Assembly: GCA_902825215.1 (NCBI GenBank)
Contig: LR782234.1
Coordinates: forward strand, 5,969,001 to 6,033,000
Length of the DNA: 64,000 nucleotides
From: Pseudomonas fluorescens
GTDB lineage: Bacteria; Pseudomonadota; Gammaproteobacteria; Pseudomonadales; Pseudomonadaceae
Direction: 5' to 3'
Positions 27,392 to 36,465 of this stretch are shown piece after piece; the first letter of the stretch is position 1, and every line of letters starts with the position of its first letter. The notes under the pieces are model-generated. The model did not search any database, had not been told where the DNA came from, and saw only the letters and a list, made by a program, of their open reading frames with translations. The position numbers and the translations under genes are program-made.

Positions 27392-29301
27392 CAGGACAGC
27401 GCCTCCAGCTCCGCCTGCATGCTTTCCAGAGTCTCCAGCGCTTGCATCCAGGCCTCTTCAAGCTCGGCTTCGCGAACTTTCAATCTGGCCTGTTCGGCGA
27501 GCAGATCGCGCAGTTCGTTCTTGCGCGCCGGCTCGTAGATGTCGCTGTCGCCGAGGCTGGCATCGACCTTGGCAAGTTTTTCATGCAGCTTGCCCAGTTC
27601 GGCTTCGAGCTTGTCGGCTTCACGCTTGTGCGGCGCCAGTTGCTGACGCAGCGCCGCAGCTGCCTGACGCTGGGCTTTCTTGTCGGTTTTGTCCGGGTTG
27701 ACCGGGGCGTTGTTCACCGGCGCGTTGCGCTGACGGTACTCGACCAGCCAGCGCGCGTAGTCTTCGAGATCACCATCGAACTCTTCAACTTTGCCATCAG
27801 CGACCAGGTAGAAATTGTCGGTGGTGCTCTTGAGCAAATGCCGGTCGTGAGACACCACCAGTACCGCGCCGCTGAATTCCTGCAGGGCCATGGTCAGCGC
27901 CAGGCGCATTTCCAGATCGAGGTGGTTGGTCGGTTCGTCGAGCAGCAACAGGTTCGGTCGTTCCCAGGCAATCAGCGCCAGCGCCAGACGAGCCTTTTCA
28001 CCACCGGAGAAATTCAGCACCGGCTCATCGATCCGCGCACCGCGGAAGTCGAAACCGCCGAGGAAATCACGCAAGGTCTGCTCACGCTCGGTCGGTGCCA
28101 GACGCTGCAAGTGCAGCAACGGGCTGGCCTTGGCATCCAGCGAGTCGAGCTGATGCTGAGCGAAGTAGCCGACCACGGTGTTTTCGCCGCGAGTGAGGCG
28201 CCCGGCCAGCGGTTCGAGTTCGCCGGCGAGGTTCTTGATCAGCGTCGATTTACCCGCACCGTTCGGACCCAGCAGGCCGATGCGTGCGCCCGGCGTCAGT
28301 TGCAGCTTGACCTTCTCCAGGATGGTTTTATCGCCATACCCCAGACGCGCATCGGACAGGTCGATCAGCGGGCTGGAAATCTTGCTCGACTCGCGGAAGA
28401 CGAAATCGAACGGCGAGTCGACATGTGCCGCTGACAGTTCTTCCATCCGCTCGAGGGCCTTGATCCGGCTCTGCGCCTGACGGGCCTTGGTCGCTTGTGC
28501 CTTGAAGCGGGCGATGTAGCTTTCCATGTGCGCACGCTGCGCCTGCTGCTTCTCGTAGGCCTGTTGCTGCTGCGCCAGACGCTCGGCACGGGCGCGCTCG
28601 AACGCGGTGTAGCCGCCACGATAGAGGGTCAGCTTGCGCTGATCGACGTGGGCCACATGATCGACCACTTCATCGAGGAAGTCGCGGTCGTGGGAAATCA
28701 GCAGCAAGGTGCCCGGATAGCTCTTCAGCCATTCTTCGAGCCAGATGATCGCGTCGAGGTCCAGGTGGTTGGTCGGTTCGTCGAGCAGCAGCAGGTCCGA
28801 CGGGCACATCAAGGCCTGCGCCAGGTTCAGACGCATCCGCCAGCCACCGGAGAAATCGCCGACCTGACGATCCATCTGCTCGTTGCTGAACCCGAGACCG
28901 GCGAGCAGTTTGCGTGCCCGCGCATCGGCGGTGTAGCCGTCAGCGCTGTCGAGCTCGGCGTGCAGACGCGCCAGTGCGGTGCCGTCATGGGCTTCTTCGG
29001 CTGCGGCGAGGTCGCGCTGCACTTCACGCAGGCGCAGGTCGCCGTCGAGCACATAGTCGACCGCCAGGCGCTCGAGCGTATCGACCTCCTGACGCATGTG
29101 CGCGATGCGCCAGTCGGCCGGCAGCAGGCAATCGCCCGAATCCGGGTGCAACTCGCCACGCAGCAGCGCAAACAGGCTGGATTTGCCGGCGCCGTTGGCA
29201 CCGATGAGGCCGGCTTTGTGGCCGGCGTGCAGGGTCAGCTCGGCGTCTTCTAGCAGACGTTGCGGGCCACGCTGTAAAGTCAGGTTCTGAAGTCGGATCA
29301 T
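27391..29301 (-). CDS. ABC-F ribosome-associated ATPase, YheS-like
   Basis: 636 aa with two ABC domains and no membrane segment. First site: GANGAGKSS, signature FSGGW, Walker B LLLLDEPTNHLD. Second site: GPNGAGKST, FSGGEKARL, LLLLDEPTNHLD. The interdomain linker with charged helices (YEKQQAQRAHMESYIARF) is the P-site tRNA interaction motif of the ABC-F class. The C-terminal 110 residues form a charged coiled coil. YheS-type factors act on the ribosome E site. It is co-transcribed with the small MscS channel. Confidence 0.93.
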   Translation of the reverse strand: MIRLQNLTLQRGPQRLLEDAELTLHAGHKAGLIGANGAGKSSLFALLRGELHPDSGDCLLPADWRIAHMRQEVDTLERLAVDYVLDGDLRLREVQRDLAAAEEAHDGTALARLHAELDSADGYTADARARKLLAGLGFSNEQMDRQVGDFSGGWRMRLNLAQALMCPSDLLLLDEPTNHLDLDAIIWLEEWLKSYPGTLLLISHDRDFLDEVVDHVAHVDQRKLTLYRGGYTAFERARAERLAQQQQAYEKQQAQRAHMESYIARFKAQATKARQAQSRIKALERMEELSAAHVDSPFDFVFRESSKISSPLIDLSDARLGYGDKTILEKVKLQLTPGARIGLLGPNGAGKSTLIKNLAGELEPLAGRLTRGENTVVGYFAQHQLDSLDAKASPLLHLQRLAPTEREQTLRDFLGGFDFRGARIDEPVLNFSGGEKARLALALIAWERPNLLLLDEPTNHLDLEMRLALTMALQEFSGAVLVVSHDRHLLKSTTDNFYLVADGKVEEFDGDLEDYARWLVEYRQRNAPVNNAPVNPDKTDKKAQRQAAAALRQQLAPHKREADKLEAELGKLHEKLAKVDASLGDSDIYEPARKNELRDLLAEQARLKVREAELEEAWMQALETLESMQAELEALS

Positions 29302-29351
29302 AATGGCGGCGGAGTCTACCAGCTTCGCTCACAACTGGCGCGAGTAGCACG

Positions 29352-29813
29352 ATGTCCTCTGACCTGTGGAGCTTTGCCCTGAATGTCTACGCCCGAGCGG
29401 GCGTGGAAAATGCCTGCCTGCAATTGCAAACAGCGGGCGCCAATGTCTGCCTGTTGCTGTGCGGTTTGTGGCTGGAACAACGCGCAGTGGCGTGTGATGA
29501 GCAACGCGTGAGCCTGCTGCGGACGCTCACCGAGCCTTGGGATGCCGAAGTGGTGCAGCCGCTGCGAACATTGCGGATGCAATGGAAAACCCGGGCGATC
29601 GACGATGCTGTATTGAAAGGTATGCGCGAGCAGATCAAGTCACTCGAGCTTGAGGCTGAGCGAGTGTTGCTGTCACGGCTTGAGGGTGTCGCGCAGGCAT
29701 GGCCCCGGAACGCTGCCGGTTCGACCACCTGGCTTGAAGAGCTGACTGGTGCGGCGGCCAGCCCGAACCGCGACGCGCTGCAAGTGCTGCGCGTCGCGGC
29801 AACCGGCACTTAG
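29352..29813 (+). CDS. TIGR02444 family protein
   Basis: 153 aa and mostly helical, starting DLWSFALNVYARAGVENACL and containing the block VCLLLCGLWLEQRAV typical of this conserved uncharacterised family. No motif suggests an enzyme. It begins 50 bases from the divergent ABC-F start, so the two share a promoter region. Its TAG overlaps the convergent algP stop in TTAG. Confidence 0.88.
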   Translation: MSSDLWSFALNVYARAGVENACLQLQTAGANVCLLLCGLWLEQRAVACDEQRVSLLRTLTEPWDAEVVQPLRTLRMQWKTRAIDDAVLKGMREQIKSLELEAERVLLSRLEGVAQAWPRNAAGSTTWLEELTGAAASPNRDALQVLRVAATGT

Positions 29814-30973
29814 GAAGCGCTGGTAGGGTTGTTGCTGGCGCTCGATGCGGCGGCTGGCGATGGCGCAGTCGTAGGGATCGAGGTAGAAGCGGCAGGTGCA
29901 GCAGCGGCCGGGGTGGCTGGCGCGGCAGGTTTGGCAACTGGAGCGGTGGCCGGTTTGGCGGCAGCTGGTTTGGCAGCGGCTGGCTTCTTCGCGGCGGGTT
30001 TTGCGGCAGGTTTTGCAACTGGCTTGGCGGCAGTTTTTGCAGCGGCAGGCTTGGCAGCGGCTGCGGCTGGTTTAGCAGCGGCGGCTGGCTTGGCTGCCGG
30101 TTTGGCGGCGGCTTTCACTGCTGGTTTTGCAGCTGGCTTGGCGGCAGTTTTTACAGCTGGTTTTGCAGCAGCCGGTTTTGCGGCTGGCTTGGCAGCTGCG
30201 GTTTTGGCGGCAGCTTTCGCCGCAGGTTTAGCGGCCGGTTTGGCAGCTGCGGTTTTCGCCGGAGCGGCTTTGGTCGCGGCGGCTTTTGCAGCCGGTTTGG
30301 CGGCAGCAGTTCTAGCGACAGGCTTGGCGGCAGCTGGTTTGGCAGCGGTGGTTTTTGCCGCCGGTTTTGCTGCGCTCGCGGCAGCCGGTTTTTTCACCGC
30401 AGGTTTCGCCGCGGCTTTCACTGCCGGTTTGGCCGCGGTTTTCACCGGTGCCTTGGCAGCAGGTTTGGCCGCCGTTTTAGCAGCAGGTTTAGCCGCTGCG
30501 GTTTTCGCCGGAGTCTTGCTGGCAGCCGGTTTGGCAGCGACTTTCTTCGCTGGTGCTGCGGCTGGTTTGGCAGCGCGGGAAGACAGGACTTTACCCACAG
30601 CTTCTTGCACGCGACCGACACCCTGGGCCAGCTTCAGACTTTCCTGGGCATCACGCTTGAGCTGCAGAATGTAGCTGCGCGTCTCGGACTGACGATCCTT
30701 CAACGCATCGAGCAGGTCTTCCAGCTCTTTCACCGCGCCCTTGGCTTTGGTCTGTGCCTTGGCTTTGCCGGCCGCTGCTGCGTCCTGCAATTTGGTGCGC
30801 GATTTGTGCAGTTTTTCCTGCGCCTTGCCGCGTTGCTTTTCCAGCTTGGCGAGCAGTTTTTCAGCATCAGCCAAGGCTTGCGAGCAAGCGTTTTCCAAAT
30901 GCTCGAGCAGGCTGCCCGAGAGTTGTTGGAGTAAGTGCAACGGAGTATTTACAGGCTTCTTGGTGGCCGACAT
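29810..30973 (-). CDS. algP: AlgP (AlgR3), histone H1-like regulatory protein
   Basis: 387 aa. Residues 1-120 are a helical, charged domain (phasin-like heptads). The rest is a low-complexity tail of tandem KPAA/KTAA units, very rich in Ala, Lys and Pro, like eukaryotic histone H1. In P. aeruginosa AlgP binds DNA and was described as a regulator of alginate genes such as algD. The tail DNA is a field of short repeats and so prone to length change. The ATG 30971-30973 has a strong AGGAGG. It is convergent with TIGR02444 and divergent from the FKBP gene. Confidence 0.93.
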   Translation of the reverse strand: MSATKKPVNTPLHLLQQLSGSLLEHLENACSQALADAEKLLAKLEKQRGKAQEKLHKSRTKLQDAAAAGKAKAQTKAKGAVKELEDLLDALKDRQSETRSYILQLKRDAQESLKLAQGVGRVQEAVGKVLSSRAAKPAAAPAKKVAAKPAASKTPAKTAAAKPAAKTAAKPAAKAPVKTAAKPAVKAAAKPAVKKPAAASAAKPAAKTTAAKPAAAKPVARTAAAKPAAKAAATKAAPAKTAAAKPAAKPAAKAAAKTAAAKPAAKPAAAKPAVKTAAKPAAKPAVKAAAKPAAKPAAAAKPAAAAAKPAAAKTAAKPVAKPAAKPAAKKPAAAKPAAAKPATAPVAKPAAPATPAAAAPAASTSIPTTAPSPAAASSASNNPTSAS

Positions 30974-31165
30974 GGTTTACCTCCTGGCTGACGTGAGTGC
31001 GGCTCATACTAGACCTCTGCTGATACCGCCGCTAGGGCATCTTGACAGTATCGAAACCGTTGCGTTGCACCGAAGCGAAAATGTCATGCAGGAAAACCAA
31101 AGCAGTTCACCGTTGCAGCGCTTTGCGCTGGCATAATCCAGCGCATCTCAGGTCGGAGAGTGCCC

Positions 31166-31831
31166 ATGTCGCGCTACGTTTTCTTAACCCTCTGCATGCT
31201 TTTTTCCGTCGCTCATGCCGACGAAAAAAATACCGCGAATGATGCTCATGACCTGGCTTACAGCCTTGGGGCGAGTCTTGGCGAGCGCCTGCGTCAGGAG
31301 GTTCCGCAGTTGCAGATTCAAGCGCTGATCGAGGGCTTGCAACAGGCTTATCAAGGCAAGCCACTGGCATTGAGTGAAGCGCGTATCGAGCAGATTCTGG
31401 CTGACCACGAATCGAAGAATGCCGAGCAGGCATCGCTGCATTCGAGCGACGCCGCGATGGAAAACGAACAGCGTTTTCTGACGGCTGAAAAAGCCAGACC
31501 CGGCGTGAAGGAATTGGCCGACGGCATCCTGCTGACCGAACTTGTTCCGGGTAACGGCGCGAAGGCCGGTCCCGATGGCAAGGTGCAGGTGCTGTATGTC
31601 GGCAAGCTACCGGACGGCACCGTGTTCGATCAGAACAGCCAACCGCAGTGGTTCAATCTCGACAGCGTGATTGCCGGTTGGCGCACCGCGTTGCAAAACA
31701 TGCCGGTGGGGGCGAAATGGCGATTGGTGATTCCATCCGATCAGGCCTATGGCGCTGATGGCGCCGGCGACCTGATCGCGCCATTCACGCCGCTGGTGTT
31801 CGAGGTGGAATTGCGTGGCGCGACGAGCTGA
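31166..31831 (+). CDS. FKBP-type peptidyl-prolyl cis-trans isomerase, exported
   Basis: 221 aa. The signal peptide ends near VAHA (residue 18). An N-terminal dimerisation domain (AYSLGASLGERLRQEV) leads to an FKBP domain (VQVLYVGKLPDGTVFDQN, VIAGWRTALQNMPVGAKWRLVIP, GAGDLIAPFTPLVFEVEL). It should assist folding of envelope proteins in the periplasm. The start at ATG 31166 has GGAG seven bases ahead; the in-frame GTG two codons before it overlaps that site. Confidence 0.92.
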   Translation: MSRYVFLTLCMLFSVAHADEKNTANDAHDLAYSLGASLGERLRQEVPQLQIQALIEGLQQAYQGKPLALSEARIEQILADHESKNAEQASLHSSDAAMENEQRFLTAEKARPGVKELADGILLTELVPGNGAKAGPDGKVQVLYVGKLPDGTVFDQNSQPQWFNLDSVIAGWRTALQNMPVGAKWRLVIPSDQAYGADGAGDLIAPFTPLVFEVELRGATS

Positions 31832-31840
31832 TCAGGTATA

Positions 31841-31875
31841 AAAAAAGGTGCGCTTTCGGGCGCACCTTTTTTTTG
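31841..31875. terminator. Bidirectional terminator between the FKBP gene and algQ
   Basis: AAAAGGTGCGC pairs with GCGCACCTTTT around a TTTCGG loop, with long A and T runs on both sides, between two converging genes. Confidence 0.92.
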
Positions 31876-31892
31876 CTCAGGCTTTTCAATCA

Positions 31893-32351
31893 TCAGGCCT
31901 GAACCGGCTCCTCAGTTTTGTGTGCTGTATGCAGCACTTCGATCAGGCAGTCTTCGAGCTCAAAGCGCTCGTGCAACAGACCGCCCAGCTCCTTGAATTT
32001 CTCGGCGACGCATTTGCCTTCATCGCACAGGTCGTTGAACGCGAGCAGCTTCTCGGTGATGACGTCGATACGCGGATAGATCGTCTCGGCGAGTTCCAGA
32101 CCGCGTTTGTCGTTGAACGCCTTGGCTTCGCCGGTCAGCTGTTCGTAGATTTCGAAGTGGCCTGCCGATACGTAATCGACCAGCACGCCGCAGAATTCCT
32201 GCAAGGGCTTGCGGCTCTCCGACAAGGCTTCAGGCTGCGCACCGAGTTTGTCGTAGGCGCCGATCAGTTCTTCACGCTCCTGCAACCAGCGGTCGATCAG
32301 CAGATGAACTCCACCCCAGCGTTCCTGAGCATTCTGACAACTTTCGAGCAT
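31893..32351 (-). CDS. algQ: Anti-RNA polymerase sigma-70 factor AlgQ (Rsd family)
   Basis: 152 aa, starting MLESCQNAQERWGGVHLLID. Rsd/AlgQ proteins bind region 4 of the housekeeping sigma factor and, in P. aeruginosa, affect alginate, siderophore and virulence gene expression. The four-helix-bundle segments LQEFCGVLVDYVSAGHFEIYEQL and ELETI-like YPRIDVITEKLLAFND are present. The ATG 32349-32351 matches the family; the 33 extra upstream residues of the open frame do not. Confidence 0.94.
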   Translation of the reverse strand: MLESCQNAQERWGGVHLLIDRWLQEREELIGAYDKLGAQPEALSESRKPLQEFCGVLVDYVSAGHFEIYEQLTGEAKAFNDKRGLELAETIYPRIDVITEKLLAFNDLCDEGKCVAEKFKELGGLLHERFELEDCLIEVLHTAHKTEEPVQA

Positions 32352-32533
32352 GGCGATCTCTCTTCCCTTGTGGGTCATGCTGCTCCACACCCGCGCCCCT
32401 GTTCTGATTTGGCTTGGGGGACGATCGGGCAGAGCGTCATCGAGCAACACGATTCCAATGACACGTGCGGGCCAGATTATGCCCGCGCGCTTATGGCTTC
32501 AAGGTACGCAGGAGATAAAGTTCATACAAGTGT

Positions 32534-33085
32534 TTAATCACGCAGCAGCAGCGGGTGCGACGCTTCGCCGCTGAGCGGGCGTTGCAGAGCAGTCCAGACC
32601 AGCCGCAGCAATTGATACACCGCCAGAATCGATACCGCGACGAAGAACAGCAGACTCCATTCCGGAATGCTCAGATCGAATAGCGTCCAGGTAATTTCCG
32701 CGCATTCAGCGCCGCCGCTGAGCATTCGTTGTAGCGCACAGAGCCACGACAGCCCACCGAGAAACGCTTCGGGAACCGCTGGGCAATGGTGCAGTTGCAG
32801 CACCGGGTCACTCTGAATCAACACCTGCCGCCAGGCAGCCGTGGTGCCCCCCAGACTCGCGCCCAGGGTCAGCAGCCAGTAAAACCCCAGACCGATGCGC
32901 TTGGGGCCGTGCACCGCTGCCACCCCGCTGCAAACGCAGAGCAGCGTGAGAAACAGGCGCTGCACCAGGCACAAACTGCAAGGCGCCAGGCCGACAGCGT
33001 ATTCAAGATAATAGGAAGCTCCCAGAGCAATGGCCCCCGCAATGAAAGCCATGAAGAACAAGGAGCGTGAGCAGGCCAACGACAT
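32534..33085 (-). CDS. dsbB: Disulfide bond formation protein DsbB/DsbH
   Basis: 183 aa and four membrane helices. The quinone-proximal pair is CSLC (C36, C39); the second periplasmic pair is at C101 and C128, with an extra Cys at 116. It reoxidises DsbA and passes electrons to ubiquinone. This locus corresponds to the dsbH gene of P. aeruginosa, one of two DsbB-like genes there, so the exact paralogue name is uncertain. Confidence 0.92.
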   Translation of the reverse strand: MSLACSRSLFFMAFIAGAIALGASYYLEYAVGLAPCSLCLVQRLFLTLLCVCSGVAAVHGPKRIGLGFYWLLTLGASLGGTTAAWRQVLIQSDPVLQLHHCPAVPEAFLGGLSWLCALQRMLSGGAECAEITWTLFDLSIPEWSLLFFVAVSILAVYQLLRLVWTALQRPLSGEASHPLLLRD

Positions 33086-33303
33086 GGCTTTTCCGTAACA
33101 GTAGAGACAGGCGGTTACGGTAGAGGAAAGCGTGTCAGCCTTTCAAGGCGATGCCCTGCGGACAGTTCACCAGAGGTGTAGGGAAAACCCGACAGGTTCG
33201 AGAGGAATTGATGTAGCGCGCTGTAGGACTTTGTCCCGCAGCCGCACTGAAGATCGAATTTCAGCGGTAAGCGGTAGCGAGGGAGACACCTCCCCCGCCC
33301 GTT

Positions 33304-34542
33304 TCAGACCGCTGTCGGCGCCGGCAACGGCGCCGCCAGCAAACGCTCATCCAGCAGGCCAAGGCCTTCCTGGAACAGTTGATTGCTGCGCTCGGTATCG
33401 CCCAACTGCGCCAGCAGCCTTGCCAGCTCGGCACAGGTTTCCGGATTGCGCTGAACACGCAGGCTGCTTTCCAGATAATCGCGGGCCTTGCCCCACAGAC
33501 TGGTTTGCAGACACAGCCGGCCCAGGGTCAGCAGCAGGCTAGGATCGTTCGGGTGATTCTTCAACCAGCCCTCGGCGGTTTGCAACTGACGGGCTGGATC
33601 GCTACCGCGCACCAAGCCGTAAAGACGGGCCAGATGGCTGTCGTATTTGCGCTTGAGCGCGGTACGCAATACCTCTTCGGCCTCGACCTGAGCGCCCAAC
33701 TGGCGCAGTTGCTCGGCATACGCCAGCACCAGCGAAGGCTCTTGCCGTTGCGCCGAGGTCAGTTGCTGCCAGGCACGGGTCAGCGATTGCAAGCCCACAC
33801 TGCCGTCTTCTTCGCGCTGCGCGGCCAGCGACAGATTTTCGCCCCAGGCGCGGCGCTCCAGCTCGGCCAGCTCGGCCGGTGGCAGAACCTTGTCCTTGCG
33901 CAGCTCCGGCAGCAAACGGATCACCGCCGACCATTCGCCGCGCTGCTGATACAAACGCTGCAACTGGCGCAGCGTCTGTGCATTGTGCGGATGCCGCTCG
34001 TGCATCGCTTGCAAAGTCACCAGCGCACCGTCGGTATCGCCACGATCAGTCTGCAATTGCGCATGGCTCAAGGCGATCGCCAGTTCCGCCTGCGGCTGAC
34101 GTTCCAGAGCGCGCTCAAGCAAACGATCGCATTCCTCGTAATGACCTTGTTCGTTAGCCGCGCGGGCGGCGCCAAGGTAGTAGAGGAGCGGCTGGCGCTC
34201 GGCTTCGGCGGCTCGCGACAGATGCCGCTGCGCACTGGCCCAGCGACCTTCGGCCAGATCCAGCTGACCATGTTCGATCGCCACCTGCACGCGCCGGCTG
34301 CGGTTACGCCGCGACCACGGATTGACCACCCCGCTGGAGGTCATGATCAACTCGATCAGCACCTTGATACCCCAAGCGATCAGCCACACCACGGCGATGA
34401 CCGCCAGCGTCGCCCACAGGCTCGATTCATAGCGGAAGCTTTTGTACGCCACCAGCACGTAACCGGAATGTTCGGCAATCGCCAGCCCCAGTGCCGCCGT
34501 CGCCGCGATCACCAGAAACACGATCACATACAGGCGTTTCAT
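33304..34542 (-). CDS. hemY: HemY, haem biosynthesis-associated TPR membrane protein
   Basis: 412 aa. Two N-terminal membrane helices (residues 1-25 and 40-65) are followed by a cytosolic tetratricopeptide array (EAERQPLLYYLGAARAANEQG, ALERQPQAELAIALSHAQLQ, HPNDPSLLLTLGRLCLQ). It belongs to the proteobacterial HemY family, unrelated to the oxidase of Bacillus. It is thought to organise late haem synthesis at the membrane. Its ATG overlaps the hemX stop (ATGA). Confidence 0.93.
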   Translation of the reverse strand: MKRLYVIVFLVIAATAALGLAIAEHSGYVLVAYKSFRYESSLWATLAVIAVVWLIAWGIKVLIELIMTSSGVVNPWSRRNRSRRVQVAIEHGQLDLAEGRWASAQRHLSRAAEAERQPLLYYLGAARAANEQGHYEECDRLLERALERQPQAELAIALSHAQLQTDRGDTDGALVTLQAMHERHPHNAQTLRQLQRLYQQRGEWSAVIRLLPELRKDKVLPPAELAELERRAWGENLSLAAQREEDGSVGLQSLTRAWQQLTSAQRQEPSLVLAYAEQLRQLGAQVEAEEVLRTALKRKYDSHLARLYGLVRGSDPARQLQTAEGWLKNHPNDPSLLLTLGRLCLQTSLWGKARDYLESSLRVQRNPETCAELARLLAQLGDTERSNQLFQEGLGLLDERLLAAPLPAPTAV

Positions 34543-35681
34543 GGCGTGGCCTCCTGCGCAGTGTTGGCAGCAGGCTTGGCAAACGGTTTTACCGACTCTT
34601 CAGCGTTGACGTTGCGTCGCTCAAGATAGGCTTGCACCGCGCTGAGCGTGCCGGCCAGATCCGGTGTCACGACGGTCACCGGCTCCTTGCTCAGTTCGCC
34701 GACCTGTTCCAGCATCACTTTGCTCTGCGGATTGTCCGGATTGAAATTGCCCTTGAGCACGTCACGCGCTTCGGCCAGCGCCTGGGTATACACCGACGCC
34801 TGCCCGTTGAGGGCTGCCCACTGCGCCTGCTCCAGCGCCAGGCTCAGGGCCAGACGCACCTGACTCAGGCTTTGCCCGGCCAGCAATGGCTTCACATTCT
34901 TGTCGGCGTTGAAATCGATGCGGATATAGCGCGACACCTTGTCCCACCACTGCGCCCAGCGACTGGCGCCGTCGCCGTCGGCGGTCAGGCCCAGCAGCGA
35001 TTCGCCGCGGTCTTTGTACTCCGGCGCCAGCTCGGTGAGATTGATGACCTGATCGCGCAGCGCGCCCAGACGCAGGAACAGCCCGGTGCGGTCCGGCTGC
35101 TCGGTACTGCGCAGCGCCACCAGGGTTTTCGCCACTTGCTCGCGCGCAGCGAACGAACCCGGGTCGTTTTGCTCGCGAAGAATCTCGTCAGCGCCCTGCA
35201 CCAGCGCCTGAGCGCTGCTGATGTCCTGCAAGGCTGACAGGCGCAGGCTGGCCAGACGCAGCAGATGTTCGGCTTCGGCCAGACGCCAGTCCTTGCGGCT
35301 GGCGCCCAGTACGGTTTCCAGACGCTGATTGAGGCGCTGCTGATCGCCCTGCAACTGCGTCACCAGACGCTGGCGTTCGGCAAGTTCGTCGGCCCCCGGC
35401 AGTTGCGCGAGGCGCTCGGTCAGGCGCTGTTCGTTGAGCTTCAGGGTCTGCGCCTGATCGTTCAACGCCTGCACCTGACCGGACTGCTGCTGGGTGTTGG
35501 TCTGCAGGTGACGGACCTGCCAGACACCCCAGCCACCGATCGCGACACCGGCGGCGCCAAGCAACAGGGCGACGATGGCCAGTCCATTGCCTCGGCGCGG
35601 CTCTGTGGCCGGCGGTGGAGTTTCAACCTGGGTATCGATCACAGGTTGCACATCATCTTTAGGCAAGGCTGTTTCGCTCAC
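34539..35681 (-). CDS. hemX: HemX, uroporphyrinogen-III synthase-associated membrane protein
   Basis: 380 aa. A Pro/Glu-rich cytosolic start and one membrane helix (AIVALLLGAAGVAIGGWGVW) are followed by a long coiled-coil and helical periplasmic domain. It is often labelled uroporphyrin methyltransferase but has no methyltransferase motif, so that name is misleading. The start codon is GTG at 35679-35681. It lies in the hemC-hemD-hemX-hemY row and overlaps hemY by four bases. Confidence 0.92.
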   Translation of the reverse strand: MSETALPKDDVQPVIDTQVETPPPATEPRRGNGLAIVALLLGAAGVAIGGWGVWQVRHLQTNTQQQSGQVQALNDQAQTLKLNEQRLTERLAQLPGADELAERQRLVTQLQGDQQRLNQRLETVLGASRKDWRLAEAEHLLRLASLRLSALQDISSAQALVQGADEILREQNDPGSFAAREQVAKTLVALRSTEQPDRTGLFLRLGALRDQVINLTELAPEYKDRGESLLGLTADGDGASRWAQWWDKVSRYIRIDFNADKNVKPLLAGQSLSQVRLALSLALEQAQWAALNGQASVYTQALAEARDVLKGNFNPDNPQSKVMLEQVGELSKEPVTVVTPDLAGTLSAVQAYLERRNVNAEESVKPFAKPAANTAQEATP

Positions 35682-35697
35682 GTATCCATCCTTTGCA

Positions 35698-36465
35698 TCA
35701 GAGAACGGCCACGGGATGTTCCCGTAATGCCGTCAGCAAAGCCGCGGCACTCGCGCCGCGGCAATCCACAACTGTTTGAGCCCCGGCTGCACGTGCCAGC
35801 TCGGCGACTCTGGGGCTTGGTACAAACAACGGCAACTGCGCGATGTCTGACCAGGCTGCACCGGCCATTTGGCGCAGGTGCTCGAAACCCTGTCCACTGC
35901 TGACCACCAGGCCGTTCAAGCGTTCCGCTTCGATCCGCCGTGGCAGTTCTTGCGGCGCATAGCCCGGCAGCTCGCGTCGATACAGTTCCAGATACTCGAC
36001 ACTAGCACCTGACTCGCGCAGACGCTCGGCGAGCAGCTCGCGCCCGCCCTCGCCACGCAGGATCATCACCCGCGCGCCAGGCTCGCCGAGCACCTTGAGC
36101 AGACGCGGCAATTGCAGCAAGGCCTCGCTGTCATCGCCGGCGTCTGGAAAATGCACGTCCAGGCCATGCTCGCGGAGAATCTGCCCGGTAGCCGCGCCGA
36201 CAGTGAACCACGGCATGGTCAGTGGCTGCCGCTCAAGCGTATCAAGCAGATCCAGAGCAATGCGTGCCGCCGGCTTGCTGACCACGATCACCGCGTTGCA
36301 ATCCGCCAGCCGCATCAGCGCCTGACGAATTGTGGCAGACACCGGCAGCGGAGCTATTTCCAAAAGCGGCAGGCAACTGCTGAAAATCCCCTGCGCGGCC
36401 AACGTCTCGGCCAACGCCGCGCAGTCGTCCGCGGGGCGTGTCAGCAGCAGGCGCCAGCCGGTCAC
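35698..36465 (-). CDS. hemD: Uroporphyrinogen-III synthase
   Basis: 255 aa. It cyclises and inverts ring D of hydroxymethylbilane to form uroporphyrinogen III. The two-domain fold is visible with LLLTRPADDCAALAETL at the start and NGLVVSSGQGFEHL (cleft residues Ser-Ser-Gly) near residue 175. The start is GTG at 36463-36465, inside the hemC stop (GTGA overlap), so the enzyme pair is translationally coupled. Confidence 0.94.
   Translation of the reverse strand: MTGWRLLLTRPADDCAALAETLAAQGIFSSCLPLLEIAPLPVSATIRQALMRLADCNAVIVVSKPAARIALDLLDTLERQPLTMPWFTVGAATGQILREHGLDVHFPDAGDDSEALLQLPRLLKVLGEPGARVMILRGEGGRELLAERLRESGASVEYLELYRRELPGYAPQELPRRIEAERLNGLVVSSGQGFEHLRQMAGAAWSDIAQLPLFVPSPRVAELARAAGAQTVVDCRGASAAALLTALREHPVAVL

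Noticed and set aside
29829..30674. 281-codon Ala/Gly frame
   Set aside because: Mirror of the algP repeat tract; composition is a direct result of the KPAA repeats on the other strand.
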